This document shows positions 41,232-50,900 of a stretch of 64,000 nt of DNA, one piece after another. The translations under genes and the position numbers were made by a program. Source of the stretch: DATIUV01 sp049322755 (lineage in GTDB: Bacteria; Pseudomonadota; Gammaproteobacteria; Burkholderiales; UBA6910); NCBI GenBank assembly GCA_049322755.1, contig JBMOQX010000005.1, forward strand, positions 1 to 64,000, given 5' to 3'. The notes under the pieces were generated by a model. It did no database searches. It saw only the letters and a program-made list of their open reading frames with translations, and had not been told where the DNA came from. How positions within the stretch are numbered: position 1 is the first letter of the stretch; each line of letters opens with the position of its first letter.

Positions 41232-42467
41232 TCAGCGGCGGCGGCCGAGGCCGGCGAGCCGCTGGTCGACGAACGCCACCAGCTCCGGCTGGAGCTGGTT
41301 CGACGCCTTCGCGCCCTCGAAGGCGCGGCGGGCGTCGTCCGCCGCGCCACCGGCCTCCAGGGAAATGCCCAGCCCCATCAGCCACACGCCGTTGCCGGGC
41401 GAGAGCGCCAGCGCGTTGCGGTAGCGGGCCACGGCTTCCTCGTGGCGCCGCTCCCGCTGCAGCAGCGCCGCCATGAACGCCTGGAACTGCGCCATTCCCG
41501 CCGCGGCCGGCGCCGCGGCGCCCAACGTCGCCAGCGCCCCGGCGTTGTCGCCGCGTTCCACCTGAATGCGTGCCAGCGCCATCACGAAGCCCGGCTGGCC
41601 CGGGTTGACTTCCAAGCCCTGCCGCAGCGCGGCCTCGGCGTCCGCCACCCGATTCTGCTGCAGCAGCAGTGCCACTTGGGTCTGCCGCGCCGTTTCGTGC
41701 CGCGGTTCGAGGCGCAGCGCGCGTCCGAGCGCGTCGATCGCCTCGCCGTCGCGGTGCTCCCGCATCAGCGCGAGGGCGCGGCGGAACTCGTTCTCGGCCT
41801 GTTCCTGCGGGGTGGGCTGGCGTACGGTCTTGTCGATCCGGGAGTCATCAGCCGGCGCTTCCGCCACCGGCGCGGCAGCGCGGGCCGGTTCGGGCTGCCG
41901 CGCGGCTGCGGGGGCCGGCTGCGCGACGCGGGATCGCGTCTTCGCCGCCGGCCCGGGCGCAGACGCGACGACACCCGGAACGGCCGCTGGCGCCGCCGCG
42001 GCCGGTCGATCCGTCACACCGTACTCGGCTGAGTCTCCGGTCAGGGGCGGCGAACGCGGCGGTGCGGGCGACTCCGCTGGACCTGGGTCCCGCACGGCGC
42101 CCGCTTCGCTCGGTGACGTTACGCCAGCGACCGTCGGCGGCGCGTTGGGTTGTCGGTCGAGTTGCCGCGACAGCGGCGGCCAGCCGGGGTTGGGAGCGCC
42201 GGTTTCGCCGGCGGGCGACGCGTCGCTGTGCGCGGCTGGCGTGTCCGCTGCGGTCGGCGCCGCGGCTGTGCCGGTCGCCGGCCGTTCCGCGCCGCGCTGC
42301 CAGGCGAGTGCTCCCGCTGCCCCGGCGGCCGCGGCGACGATGATCCACAGCCACACCGGTCGGCGGCGCCCTTGGGCGACCGGCCGGACGCCGGCCAGCG
42401 CCACGCCCCCTTCCCGGCCGACAGCGCGGCGGTCCAGGTCCTCCAGCATGTGGTTGATGACGCTCAT
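41232..42467 (-). CDS. mshN: MshN-like TPR protein of the MSHA pilus
   Basis: 411 residues. The N-terminus MSVINHMLEDLDRRAVG is typical of MshN. One transmembrane helix follows (WLWIIVAAAAGAAGALAW), then a long Pro/Ala/Ser-rich periplasmic linker, then TPR-like repeats from about residue 210 (AENEFRRALALMREHRDGEAIDALGRALRLEPRH and onward). It probably links the inner-membrane platform to the secretin. The start overlaps mshM by 4 bp. It is the last gene of the mshI-N block and is convergent with comF. Confidence 0.85.
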   Translation of the reverse strand: MSVINHMLEDLDRRAVGREGGVALAGVRPVAQGRRRPVWLWIIVAAAAGAAGALAWQRGAERPATGTAAAPTAADTPAAHSDASPAGETGAPNPGWPPLSRQLDRQPNAPPTVAGVTSPSEAGAVRDPGPAESPAPPRSPPLTGDSAEYGVTDRPAAAAPAAVPGVVASAPGPAAKTRSRVAQPAPAAARQPEPARAAAPVAEAPADDSRIDKTVRQPTPQEQAENEFRRALALMREHRDGEAIDALGRALRLEPRHETARQTQVALLLQQNRVADAEAALRQGLEVNPGQPGFVMALARIQVERGDNAGALATLGAAAPAAAGMAQFQAFMAALLQRERRHEEAVARYRNALALSPGNGVWLMGLGISLEAGGAADDARRAFEGAKASNQLQPELVAFVDQRLAGLGRRR

Positions 42468-43357
42468 GCGAGCAGCGCCCACCCGACGCCGCCGACGGAC
42501 ACCGCCAGCGCGGCAATCACCGGAATCGCCCGGCGCAGGACACCCCGAGCCGCCGCCGGCGTGTCGGCCGCGGCGCGGTAGACGTCCGCCACCCGCACCC
42601 GGAGGTCGCCGCGCCCGAACGCCAGCAGCAGCGACTTGTGGGCCAGGATGTTCACCAGCCGCGGGACGCCGCCGGCAAAACCGTGGATCATGCGCGCAGC
42701 GGGCCAGGTGAACAGTTCTCCGCGGGCATAGCCGGCGACGTTCAGTCGGTGACGCAGGTAATCCTCGGTCTCGCCGGCCTGAAAGCTGCGCAGCCGGTAC
42801 TGGAAACTGATGCGCTGGCGCAGCTGGCGCACGCAGGGGTCCTGCAACTTCTGGTCCAGTTCCGGCTGGCCGAACAGCACCACCTGCAGCAGTTTGCGCT
42901 TCTCCGTCTCCAGGTTGGTGAGCAGCCGCAGCGCCTCCAGGGTCTGCAGCGGCATCGCCTGCGCCTCGTCCAGGCAGACGATGACCCGCTTGCCGGCGCG
43001 GGCGAAATCCAGCAGCGTGTGGGTGATCAGCTTCAGCAGGTGGTGACGGTCGGTGCCCGGGTTGCGCTCGATGCGAAAGTCGTCCGCCAGCGTCTGCAGC
43101 AGCGCGTCGGGGTCCAGGTAGGGGTTGGGAACGTAGGCGGCGATGAACTCGTGCCCCAGCGCCGCCAGGAAATTGCGGCACAGGAGGGTCTTGCCGGTGC
43201 CCACCTCGCCGGTGATCTTGATGAAGCCCTCGCCGCTGCGGGTGGCCACCAGCAGGGTGTTGAGCGCCTCCTGGGCCGGCGCGCAGGAGAAGAAGTAGCT
43301 GGTGTCCGGCGTCAGGCCGAACGGCGGCTCGCGCAGACCGAAGTGGTTCTCGTACAT
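42464..43357 (-). CDS. mshM: MshM, ExeA-like AAA ATPase
   Basis: 297 residues. MYENHFGLREPPFGLTPDTSYFF is the ExeA/MshM start; Walker A GEVGTGKT lies at residues 50-57, Walker B in RVIVCLDEAQAMP, and the C-terminus has a membrane anchor (AIPVIAALAVSVGGVGWALL). By analogy with ExeA it may help the secretin cross the peptidoglycan. It begins 2 bp upstream of the mshL stop region, so the genes are tightly packed. Confidence 0.9.
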   Translation of the reverse strand: MYENHFGLREPPFGLTPDTSYFFSCAPAQEALNTLLVATRSGEGFIKITGEVGTGKTLLCRNFLAALGHEFIAAYVPNPYLDPDALLQTLADDFRIERNPGTDRHHLLKLITHTLLDFARAGKRVIVCLDEAQAMPLQTLEALRLLTNLETEKRKLLQVVLFGQPELDQKLQDPCVRQLRQRISFQYRLRSFQAGETEDYLRHRLNVAGYARGELFTWPAARMIHGFAGGVPRLVNILAHKSLLLAFGRGDLRVRVADVYRAAADTPAAARGVLRRAIPVIAALAVSVGGVGWALLA

Positions 43358-43359
43358 GG

Positions 43360-45174
43360 CTACCGCTGTCCGCCCGTGACCGGCGCCTGCCAGGGTGGCG
43401 GGCCGCTCTCGCCCTTGGTCCCGAACACGTCGGACTTGCTGCCCCAGGAGAAGCCGCGGTCCAGCGTCTTCAGCCGGTCGTCGCTCGCCTTGAGATCGTC
43501 GGCCCAGTCCTTGTCGCCCTTGATGATGGTGGGCTTGAGCAGGATCACCAGCTCGCGTTTGTCGGAGATCTGCTGGGTCTGCCGGAACAGCGAGCCGAGG
43601 TAGGGCACGCCGGCGAGCCCCGGAACGCCCGAGCGGTCCTCGGTCTGGGCTTCCGCCATGAGGCCGCCGAGCGCCACGATCTGGCCGTCCTGCACCTTGA
43701 CGATGCTATCGGTCTCGCGGATGCGGGTGCTGGGAACGGGGATCTGGATCAGCCCCAGGTTGGAACCCAGGTCGATCTGGCGCTGGATCTGCTGGGTCTC
43801 GCTCACCTGCGGGTGGATGTGCAGGGCGATGGTGCCGTCGTCGTTGATGCTGGGCGTCACGTCCAGCGCGATGCCGGAAAAGAACGACTGCAGCGTCACC
43901 GTCGGCGTGGTGGTGGTGGCGGTGCCGGTGGTGGTGGTGGAGCTCACGTTGGTGACGAACAGCTCGTCCTGGCCCACCTTGAGCACCGCCTTCTGGTTGT
44001 TGAGCGTTGCAATGCGCGGGCTGGACAGCACGTGCAGATTGCCCTGGGTCTCCAGGAAATCCAGCAGCACGGCGAAGTTGCTGGTGCGCAGCGCCAGCCC
44101 GAACAGCGTACCCGCGGCGCTGTCGAGCGCCGCAAGGTCGCTCCCCGGGCTGACGCCGGTCACCGTGCCGGACGCGTCGGCGGTACCCAGGTTGCCGCCC
44201 ACCAGCGGCGGCCCGCCCAGCGGCGACAGCCGGGACGCGGGCCCCAGCTGCCCGAACGAGAACTGGGCGCCGGAGCCGCGGTTGAACGCCGACCAGTTGA
44301 CGCCCGCCTCGTAACCGTCGCGCAGCTGGACCTCGAGGATCTTGGCTTCCAGCATCACCTGGCGTTCGACGTTGACGCGGGAGGCCTTGAGGAAGGCGTC
44401 GACGCTTTTCAGCTCGGCCGGCATCGCCTTCACCACCACCACGCCCGACTGCGGGCTGACCACGACGGTGCGGCCCTCGCCGGTGCCGGCGATGGCGGTG
44501 ATGGCTTCCCGCAGCTCGCGCCAGAAATCCGCGTCGGTGCGGGTGGTGATGCGGCTCGCGTCGGAGCGCGGGCCGGTGACTCCGCTGGTGGTGGTGGTCG
44601 TGGTGGGGGTGAGGGTGGTGCCCGGCCCCGACCCCTGGATCGCACTGGAGCTGACGAACACCTCGCTGGTGCCGGAACGGCTGGCGGCGAGGAAGTTGAT
44701 GCGGTAGACCTTGCTGCGCAGCGTGAGGGGTTCGACGAAGATGCGGTTGCCGGTGACGCGGAAGTCGTAGCCATAGACGTCGCGGATCGCCTCCAGCGCC
44801 TCCAGCACGGTGACGTTCTTCAGATTCACCGAAAGGGTACCCTTCACTTCCGGATGCACCAGCATGCTGTAACGGGAACCGGACACCACCGCCATGAACA
44901 CCTGCTCCGCCGGCGCGTTGGTGACCGCCAGGTCGAAGCGCTGCTCCATCGGCTCCTGCACCTGGTTCGGCACCTCGATGGTGAGGGGCGGCAGGAGCGC
45001 GTCGCTGACCGCGTCCGGCCCCCCCGCCGGGGGCCGGCGTTCCAGCGCCCGGTCCGTCTCCCGCAGCATCTTGTCGTAGGTGGTCCCGTCCTTGGGCGGC
45101 GTGGTGCCGCAGCCCGCCAGCAGGAGCGCCAGCGCCGACGCCCACGCACGGTATCTGGTCGGTTCTTGGATCAT
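43360..45174 (-). CDS. mshL: MshL, MSHA pilus secretin
   Basis: 604 residues from MIQEPTRYRAWASALALLLAGCG, a lipoprotein signal with Cys22. A STN/N0-type domain (FDLAVTNAPAEQVFMAVVSGSRYSMLVHPEVKG) and N1 domain precede the C-terminal secretin beta-barrel (RQVMLEAKILEVQLRDGYEAGVNW, VLSSPRIATLNNQKAVLKVG, VPYLGSLFR). Two Thr-rich stretches (LTPTTTTTTSG and SSTTTTGTATTTTPT) lie in loops. It forms the outer-membrane channel through which the pilus exits. Its start overlaps the mshK stop. Confidence 0.94.
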   Translation of the reverse strand: MIQEPTRYRAWASALALLLAGCGTTPPKDGTTYDKMLRETDRALERRPPAGGPDAVSDALLPPLTIEVPNQVQEPMEQRFDLAVTNAPAEQVFMAVVSGSRYSMLVHPEVKGTLSVNLKNVTVLEALEAIRDVYGYDFRVTGNRIFVEPLTLRSKVYRINFLAASRSGTSEVFVSSSAIQGSGPGTTLTPTTTTTTSGVTGPRSDASRITTRTDADFWRELREAITAIAGTGEGRTVVVSPQSGVVVVKAMPAELKSVDAFLKASRVNVERQVMLEAKILEVQLRDGYEAGVNWSAFNRGSGAQFSFGQLGPASRLSPLGGPPLVGGNLGTADASGTVTGVSPGSDLAALDSAAGTLFGLALRTSNFAVLLDFLETQGNLHVLSSPRIATLNNQKAVLKVGQDELFVTNVSSTTTTGTATTTTPTVTLQSFFSGIALDVTPSINDDGTIALHIHPQVSETQQIQRQIDLGSNLGLIQIPVPSTRIRETDSIVKVQDGQIVALGGLMAEAQTEDRSGVPGLAGVPYLGSLFRQTQQISDKRELVILLKPTIIKGDKDWADDLKASDDRLKTLDRGFSWGSKSDVFGTKGESGPPPWQAPVTGGQR

Positions 45175-45551
45175 CGGTTGGCTACCTTTCCCCCTTCCCG
45201 CGCGCCTCGGGCGCCGGCGCCCACCAGGCGCTTCTCCACGGCGGGAAACAGCTTCAGTTCCTGCGTGCCGCCGGGGCCGCGCAGCGTCACCCGGGTCTCC
45301 ATCACCGCCACCAGCTGCCACTCGCCGTACCGCCCCCCCAGTTCCACCAGCGTGCCGTCGATCATCGCGGCGCGCCGTGCTCCGGAGATCATCACGGATT
45401 GCAGAACGGGGCCCGTGACGGCGGGCGCCGCGTCGCCGGAGCCGCGCACCAGGCCGTCCGGCGGGCGCGTCGGGTCCGGCAACGCCTCGGCGAGGACCCC
45501 GCCCAGGGGTGTCAGCGCCAGCACGGCGAGCCAGATCAGACGACCAGCCAT
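45171..45551 (-). CDS. mshK: MshK-like periplasmic pilus assembly protein
   Basis: 126 residues from MAGRLIWLAVLALTPLGGVLAEALPDPTRPP, a signal peptide followed by the DPTRPP motif common to MshK and PilP/GspC-type proteins. A small beta-rich domain follows (LQSVMISGARRAAMIDGTLVELGGRYGEWQLVAVMETRVTLRGPGG). It probably helps dock the secretin to the inner-membrane complex. The start lies inside mshJ (16-bp overlap), and the stop overlaps mshL. Confidence 0.85.
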   Translation of the reverse strand: MAGRLIWLAVLALTPLGGVLAEALPDPTRPPDGLVRGSGDAAPAVTGPVLQSVMISGARRAAMIDGTLVELGGRYGEWQLVAVMETRVTLRGPGGTQELKLFPAVEKRLVGAGARGAREGGKVANR

Positions 45552-46219
45552 ATGTGGTCCAGACTCAGCGTATACAGCGTCAGCGTCAGCCGGCTGGCCG
45601 GGTACTCGTCCACGGTGAGCGTCGCCCGCCCCCAGTACATGTGCCACGGCAGGCGCTCCAGCGCCGCCGCGTAATCCACCAGGTCGGCATAGCTGCCGCG
45701 GACGGTGATCTCGACGCCGTGCCGGTAGATGTGCGAGAGACCCCCCTCGTCCTCGTCGGCGTCCCGGCGCTGCCCGGCCGGCGCCTGAAGCTCGGACAGA
45801 CTTCTGGTGGGCAGCGTCGCGAGCGAAATCAGGCGCAGGCGCTGGTTGCGCTCCAGCATGTCGCGAAGGAGCTGAGCAATGCGGTCCGGCGGCACCAGGT
45901 CGGCCTGGCGCTCGCGCAGGAACGACTCCATCTCGCCCTGCTCGCGCTTGAGCGCGGCAAGCCGCTGCCGCTGCGGCGCCGTGGGGTCGGCGGCGCTGGC
46001 CGAGGACAGCGCCTGGATCTGCTGCTGCAGCGCGCTTTCCTCCTGGCGCTGCTCGGCGATCCGCTGCGCCAGCTGTTTCTGCTGCAGGAACAGCGGATCG
46101 AACATCAGCAGGTTGAGCAGGAACACGACCACCGTCCCCAGCATGCCCAGCACCAGGGCCCGCTCCCGCAGCGACAGCGCGTCGACGCGCGCGATCAGGA
46201 CGGCCAGCTGCTCCTTCAC
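45536..46219 (-). CDS. mshJ: MshJ, PilO-like inner-membrane protein
   Basis: 227 residues with a GTG start that overlaps the preceding stop (GTGA). One helix (ALVLGMLGTVVVFLLNLLMFDPLF), then a coiled coil rich in Gln/Glu/Leu (LQQKQLAQRIAEQRQEESALQQQIQAL), then a ferredoxin-like domain (HRHGVEITVRGSYADLVDYAAALERLPWHMYWGRATLTVDEYPASRLTLTLYTLSLDH). This is the PilO/GspM architecture. It forms the periplasmic stalk with the PilN-like protein. Confidence 0.87.
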   Translation of the reverse strand: MKEQLAVLIARVDALSLRERALVLGMLGTVVVFLLNLLMFDPLFLQQKQLAQRIAEQRQEESALQQQIQALSSASAADPTAPQRQRLAALKREQGEMESFLRERQADLVPPDRIAQLLRDMLERNQRLRLISLATLPTRSLSELQAPAGQRRDADEDEGGLSHIYRHGVEITVRGSYADLVDYAAALERLPWHMYWGRATLTVDEYPASRLTLTLYTLSLDHIWLVV

Positions 46220-46845
46220 CGGGACGCCTCCCCGCCGGCCGAGCGCAGGCTGAACTCGAGGAACGGCACCGCGTCCTTGCCCGGATCGGTGCCTTTGGGC
46301 TGCGAGATCTCGAGGCCGGAGAAGCGCACGCCGTTCATCGCCGGTTCGGCGTTGAGGCGCTGCAGATAGACCGGCACCAGCTCTGCGCGCGTCGCGCACC
46401 CGGCGAGCGCCACCGCGCTGCCCTTGCCCTCGATCGCGAAGCCGGTGAGCCAGAGACCGCCGACCGACTGGCGCGCCAGCGCACGCAGGAATTCCGAGTA
46501 ACCCTCGGTGTTGCCGAAATCGCCGCTCTTCAGCACGCTCACGGCTTCCCGGTACTGGCGCAGCCTGGTCTCGGCGGACTTGATTTCGTTCTCCAGCAGC
46601 TGGCTCTTGCGCTCGATCCCCAGTTGCGCCGAAAGTTCTGCCAGCCGCTTGCGCTCGCCGGCCAGCCGCTTCTCGCCGGCCGCCGCGCTCTCCCGCAGGC
46701 GTCCGGTCTCGTACCAGAAATAGCCGTACAGACCCACTGCCACCACCGCGACCACGCCGATGATCTGGGCCATGGTCAGAGCCGACAGCGGCGGCCGCGC
46801 CGGGCCCAGCAGGTCCCGGTTCAGCAGGTTGATCTGCTGGCTCAC
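46216..46845 (-). CDS. PilN-like MSHA protein (second MshI component)
   Basis: 209 residues. The N-terminal QQINLLNRDLL motif is the PilN/GspL signal that binds the PilM-like cytoplasmic partner. A helix (AQIIGVVAVVAVGLYGYFWY), a coiled coil (GEKRLAGERKRLAELSAQLG) and a periplasmic domain follow. It connects MshI in the cytoplasm to MshJ in the periplasm. It overlaps mshI and mshJ by 4 bp each. Confidence 0.86.
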   Translation of the reverse strand: MSQQINLLNRDLLGPARPPLSALTMAQIIGVVAVVAVGLYGYFWYETGRLRESAAAGEKRLAGERKRLAELSAQLGIERKSQLLENEIKSAETRLRQYREAVSVLKSGDFGNTEGYSEFLRALARQSVGGLWLTGFAIEGKGSAVALAGCATRAELVPVYLQRLNAEPAMNGVRFSGLEISQPKGTDPGKDAVPFLEFSLRSAGGEASR

Positions 46846-47786
46846 GCGGCCACCCCCTCCTCCCAGCGCAGCGCGGCGCCGAGGACATGGAAGTAATCGC
46901 CCTGAGCGTCCGTCTGGAGCAGCTCCGGCACCGCCTCCACGTCCAGGAGCGTGGCAAGGTTGAGCGTCTCCACCGGAAGCCCCAGGCTTTGGCCCAGGTG
47001 CTCGCGCAGCGGCACGGCATCGGCCAGCGGCGCGAGCAGCAGCCGGGCGATGGCGATGAAGCCGAACTGCCGGTCGGCGTAATCGAAGGAACGCTGGAGC
47101 GCCAGCGCGACGCGGTCGAAATGCTCGCGTCGCAGCTCGACGTTGGCGTCCTGCAGCTGGCCGGCGGTGAGATCGATGCGCCGCGCCATGTAGAGTTCGC
47201 CGCCGTAGGAAACCGTGAGCAGCCCGCCGCTGGCGTCGAACGCCAGCAGCGCCACGCCCTGGCCGCCGTCGTACAGCGCGCTCAGGTTGCGCTGGGCCAT
47301 CTCGGGAACGTCCACCGCCTTGAGCGGGATGTCGGCGTCGACGATGCGCCGCGTGTGCGCCTCGAGCACGTCGTTCTGCACCGCCACCGCCAGCAGCGAG
47401 CGCGCCTTGCCGCCGTCGCGCGGCGGGATCCGCGCCACGTCCACCGTGGCCTGCTCCACCGGATAGTCCAGCAGGTCCTTGAGCCGCCAGCGCACCGCGG
47501 ACTTCAGCTCGGCGTCGGGAACGTTGGGCGCGTCGACCGTGAGAAACTGGTAAGTGCCGGATTCAAGCAGCGTGGTGCAGGCGTAGCGGTCGAGGGCGAC
47601 GCTGCGCCGCACGCCATCCAGACCACGGCTGCCGAGGGCAAGCGGCAGGTAATCGCAGTAAAGGACGCGCGGCTTCTTCGTGTTGCCGCCGGTGATGCAG
47701 GCGACCTGCACCCCCTGTTCCCCCATGAAACGCAGGGCGGCCCACCCGGAGATCCGCGCTTTTTTCTTGAAAAACTTTCGCCCCAT
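46842..47786 (-). CDS. mshI: MshI, PilM-like actin-fold protein
   Basis: 314 residues from MGRKFFKKKARISGWAALRF; the basic N-terminus is typical. A PilM-type actin-like fold is suggested by FLTVDAPNVPDAELKSAVRWRLKDLLDYPVEQATVDV, DVPEMAQRNLSALY and LLTVSYGGELYMARRIDL. It sits under the inner membrane and binds the PilN-like protein. It is the first gene of the second msh block. A promoter-like sequence ends just 6 bases before the ATG and no Shine-Dalgarno site is present. Confidence 0.87.
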   Translation of the reverse strand: MGRKFFKKKARISGWAALRFMGEQGVQVACITGGNTKKPRVLYCDYLPLALGSRGLDGVRRSVALDRYACTTLLESGTYQFLTVDAPNVPDAELKSAVRWRLKDLLDYPVEQATVDVARIPPRDGGKARSLLAVAVQNDVLEAHTRRIVDADIPLKAVDVPEMAQRNLSALYDGGQGVALLAFDASGGLLTVSYGGELYMARRIDLTAGQLQDANVELRREHFDRVALALQRSFDYADRQFGFIAIARLLLAPLADAVPLREHLGQSLGLPVETLNLATLLDVEAVPELLQTDAQGDYFHVLGAALRWEEGVAA

Positions 47787-47792
47787 AACGCG

Positions 47793-47822
47793 ATAATAAC
47801 CGGTTACTTCAAATAAAATCAA
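47793..47822 (-). promoter_or_regulatory. Promoter of the mshI-N block
   Basis: On the minus strand, TTGATT (47822-47817), an 18-bp spacer and TATTAT (47798-47793) form a good sigma-70 promoter inside an AT-rich island. The expected transcription start falls at or next to the mshI ATG (47786), which would make a leaderless mRNA. Confidence 0.6.
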
Positions 47823-47905
47823 TAACCCATTGTTAGAAAGCTTTTTTTAGGCAGCATGACCGCCACGCTCTGCATTAGCCCGTCGTCGTCGCCCGGACGG
47901 CCGGG

Positions 47906-50900
47906 TCAATAGCTTTCCCGCCGGTAGATGATCTGGGAGCCCCCCTTGTAGAGCCCGAAGCTGGCCCGCGCGCTCGGATCGTCGTCGTACGCGGTGGCGG
48001 GGTTGGCGTCTTCGTCGGTTTCGTTCCAGCGCCCGCGCAGGTAGCTCTTGCCCTCGGCGGTGAGATTCACGCGCAGATCCACGGCTCCGTTGTTGCCCGC
48101 TCCCGGTGCGCTCAGGCGCAGGTTGCCCACGCCGGCGACGACGCTCAGCGTCGGCGCCGGCACCACCGCTGTCTCCCCCGGCGAGAGGTTGCGCTGGTGG
48201 TTCGACAGCACCACGTTGGCGCTGGCCAGACTCGTGCAGCTGTCATCGCCATGAACCACGAAGCCCACCCCGTTCCAATACTGCACCGACAGCGCCAGCG
48301 GGAGCTCCAGCAGTTCCGAGCCAAAGGCGCTGCCCAGGCGCAACCGCCCGAAGCGCACCGCCGTCTGGGCCACCTCCTGGTGGTCCGCGCCGCCGGCACC
48401 GTCCACGTCCAGATCCAGTGCCGCGGCCAGCAGTTGCACCCCGTCGCCATCCTGCGGCGCCACCCCCAGCTTGAGCGCGTTGTACGGGCCGTCCGGAACG
48501 TCCGGGCTCGCCCGCGTCACCCCCAGATCGACCGCCACCGAAGCCGCGCCGGCGCTGAACGACCCGCTCGAGCTCGCCACGTCCAGCCGCCCCGACAGGT
48601 TCGTCGTCCCGTCCTTCGCCCCCAGCCCCAGCTGGCCCGGCACCGCCGGATCCAGCTTGGCGAAACCGCTCGCCGTCGCGTAGTTCTGCGTCACGCCACC
48701 TCCGGCGTTGCGCGCCGTCAGCACGAACCCCAACGTCATCGCCTCGTCCAGGTAGGTGTAGGTCGAGGCCGGCGAACACCCCGCGCCCGAGCGGTTCAGC
48801 AGCGTCGATCCGCCCGCCGTCAGATGATCCGGTATGAAGCGGCCCACCACCGCGCTCGGCGTTCCCGCCGCCGTGTACACCCGCGCCAGGCCGTTGGCGC
48901 TGGACAGCGTCACGCCGGGGGTGTTGAGAAAGTCCGCCGTCTGGACGGTGAGCGTGAAGCTTCCCACCTCGGCGTAGCTCAGATTGGTGACGCCGACGCC
49001 GCCGGCGGTGAACGGATAGGGTGTCGCCGGGCCGAGCGGACCGCCCGCAAACGCGCCCAGCACGCCGCCGGCGGGTGTGATCGGTGCCGCTCCAGCAAGG
49101 GTGGTGAGCCAGTTGAACGACGGCGTCGTCCCGGCGCCGCTCACCTGGGCCAGCGTGGCCGCCGCATCCGGTACACCATTGCCGTCGCTGTCCGCCGCGG
49201 CGCTCCAGCGATAAGCGGCCACCGTCGCCTCGAACGTGCTGCCGGCGCGAGCGAACGCCGCGCCGCCCGGCCCCGGATTGCTCGACGACGTGTTGCCGCC
49301 CTGACGCACGTCGCCCACCGCCAGCGCGAACGGACGCACCGTGAGGGTGGGCGAAGCGCCCAGGATGTCCACCCCGCTGGCGAAGTCGCGGGTGTCGTCC
49401 CGCAGGTTGAGCGCAAACTTGCCCACGTCGCCGGTGGCGAGCGTGAAAGTCACCTCCCCGTTCACGAAATTGAGGGTGGTGAGATTGTTGGAGACCGGGT
49501 CAGGCGCCGGCACCGTGCTCGGCAGCGCCAGCGTCCCGATCTGCGGTAAGGTGGCCCCCGCCGGGTGGTCCGGGTCCAGGCTCAGCCAGGCGTCCAGCGC
49601 CTTGGTTCCATTGTAGGTGGTGGCGATCTGGCAGTTGCCGGTAGTCGGATCCCGCTGCCACAACTGGGCCCGCAGCAAATGCAGCCGCCCCGCCACGGGC
49701 ACGTTGCCCAGCGCATCGGTGGCCGTTATCACGAAGGCGTTGTCCCGGAAATTGACCTGGGCCGACGTGGACACCGCGGCGGGAATCACCGAATCCCGGG
49801 CGGTGATGGTCAGATCGTCGGCGCTCGGGTTGGAGAGATCCAGCGTCACGCTGCCCAGATCCCCTGCCACGAAGGAGTAGATGGCCGCCCCGTCGTTGGC
49901 GGTGCCCGCTTCGGTGAACAGGCCGCCTCCGGCGACCAGCGCCCAGCCGCCGCGGCCGGTGGACGTGGACAGCACCACCGTGCCGGTGTAGCTGGTCACC
50001 GGATTGCCGATACTGTCCACCGCCGTTACCGTCACCCGCTTCGGGGAGCAGGTGCTCGCTGCGGCGCCCCCCAGGGAAAACTGGAAGCCGGCAATGCTCG
50101 CCCCCGGCCGCAGGGCGAGCAACTGGGCAGTGCCGTTGTCGGCGAAATTGGCCACCCTCGCCGTTCTCGATCCGGTGGCCCCCGCACTGGTGCGCAGCTC
50201 ATAGTTGATTTCGATGGTGGCGCCCACTGCATTGAGCGGCTGCGAAGCCACGTCCACCGCCTCGGTCATGCCGCCCGGCGGCGTCCAGGTGTCCGCCGAG
50301 TTCATGGCGTGGGCGCTCACCAGCATGGTGTCGGCCACGGTGGTGGTGACGCTGTTGGCGGTGTGGTTGACGCTAAACGGCGTCACGTTGCCGCCTTCCG
50401 CGTCGATGGGGTTGGCGGTGTCCACGCCGGAAAACGAAAGGATCCCGCCGGCCGCGCCGTTGGAGACCCCGCCGTAAAACCGCCAGGTGTAGCTCGCGGG
50501 CTCGGCGGCGGTGGCCACCCGGTAGTAAGTGGCCTGGACCTGGCCCGCCCCCCCGGTGCCGCCGCCCGCCGGCTGGTTGATGAGGCGCACCAGGGTCCAG
50601 CCGGCGGGAGGGGTGATCAGCATGTTCGCCGGCCGCACCACGATCGAGGCGATCATCACATCGTCGGCCTGGGTGCCCGCCGGCACGTTAATGGTGAGCC
50701 CGCCGGGCCGCAGGGCGAACAGCACGCCGTGGTTGGGGTCGGAACCGCCGCCTTTGTTTATCGCAAACGGGCCCTTGGGGCCGGCGCCCGTCGGCGACTG
50801 GTACTTGAGCGAGACCTGCGCGTCGCTCCCGGTGCCGGTGCCGCTATCGAACAGTTCCGTGAACCCCGCCGGCGCGCCGGTGCCGTTGTTGTCGCCGATC

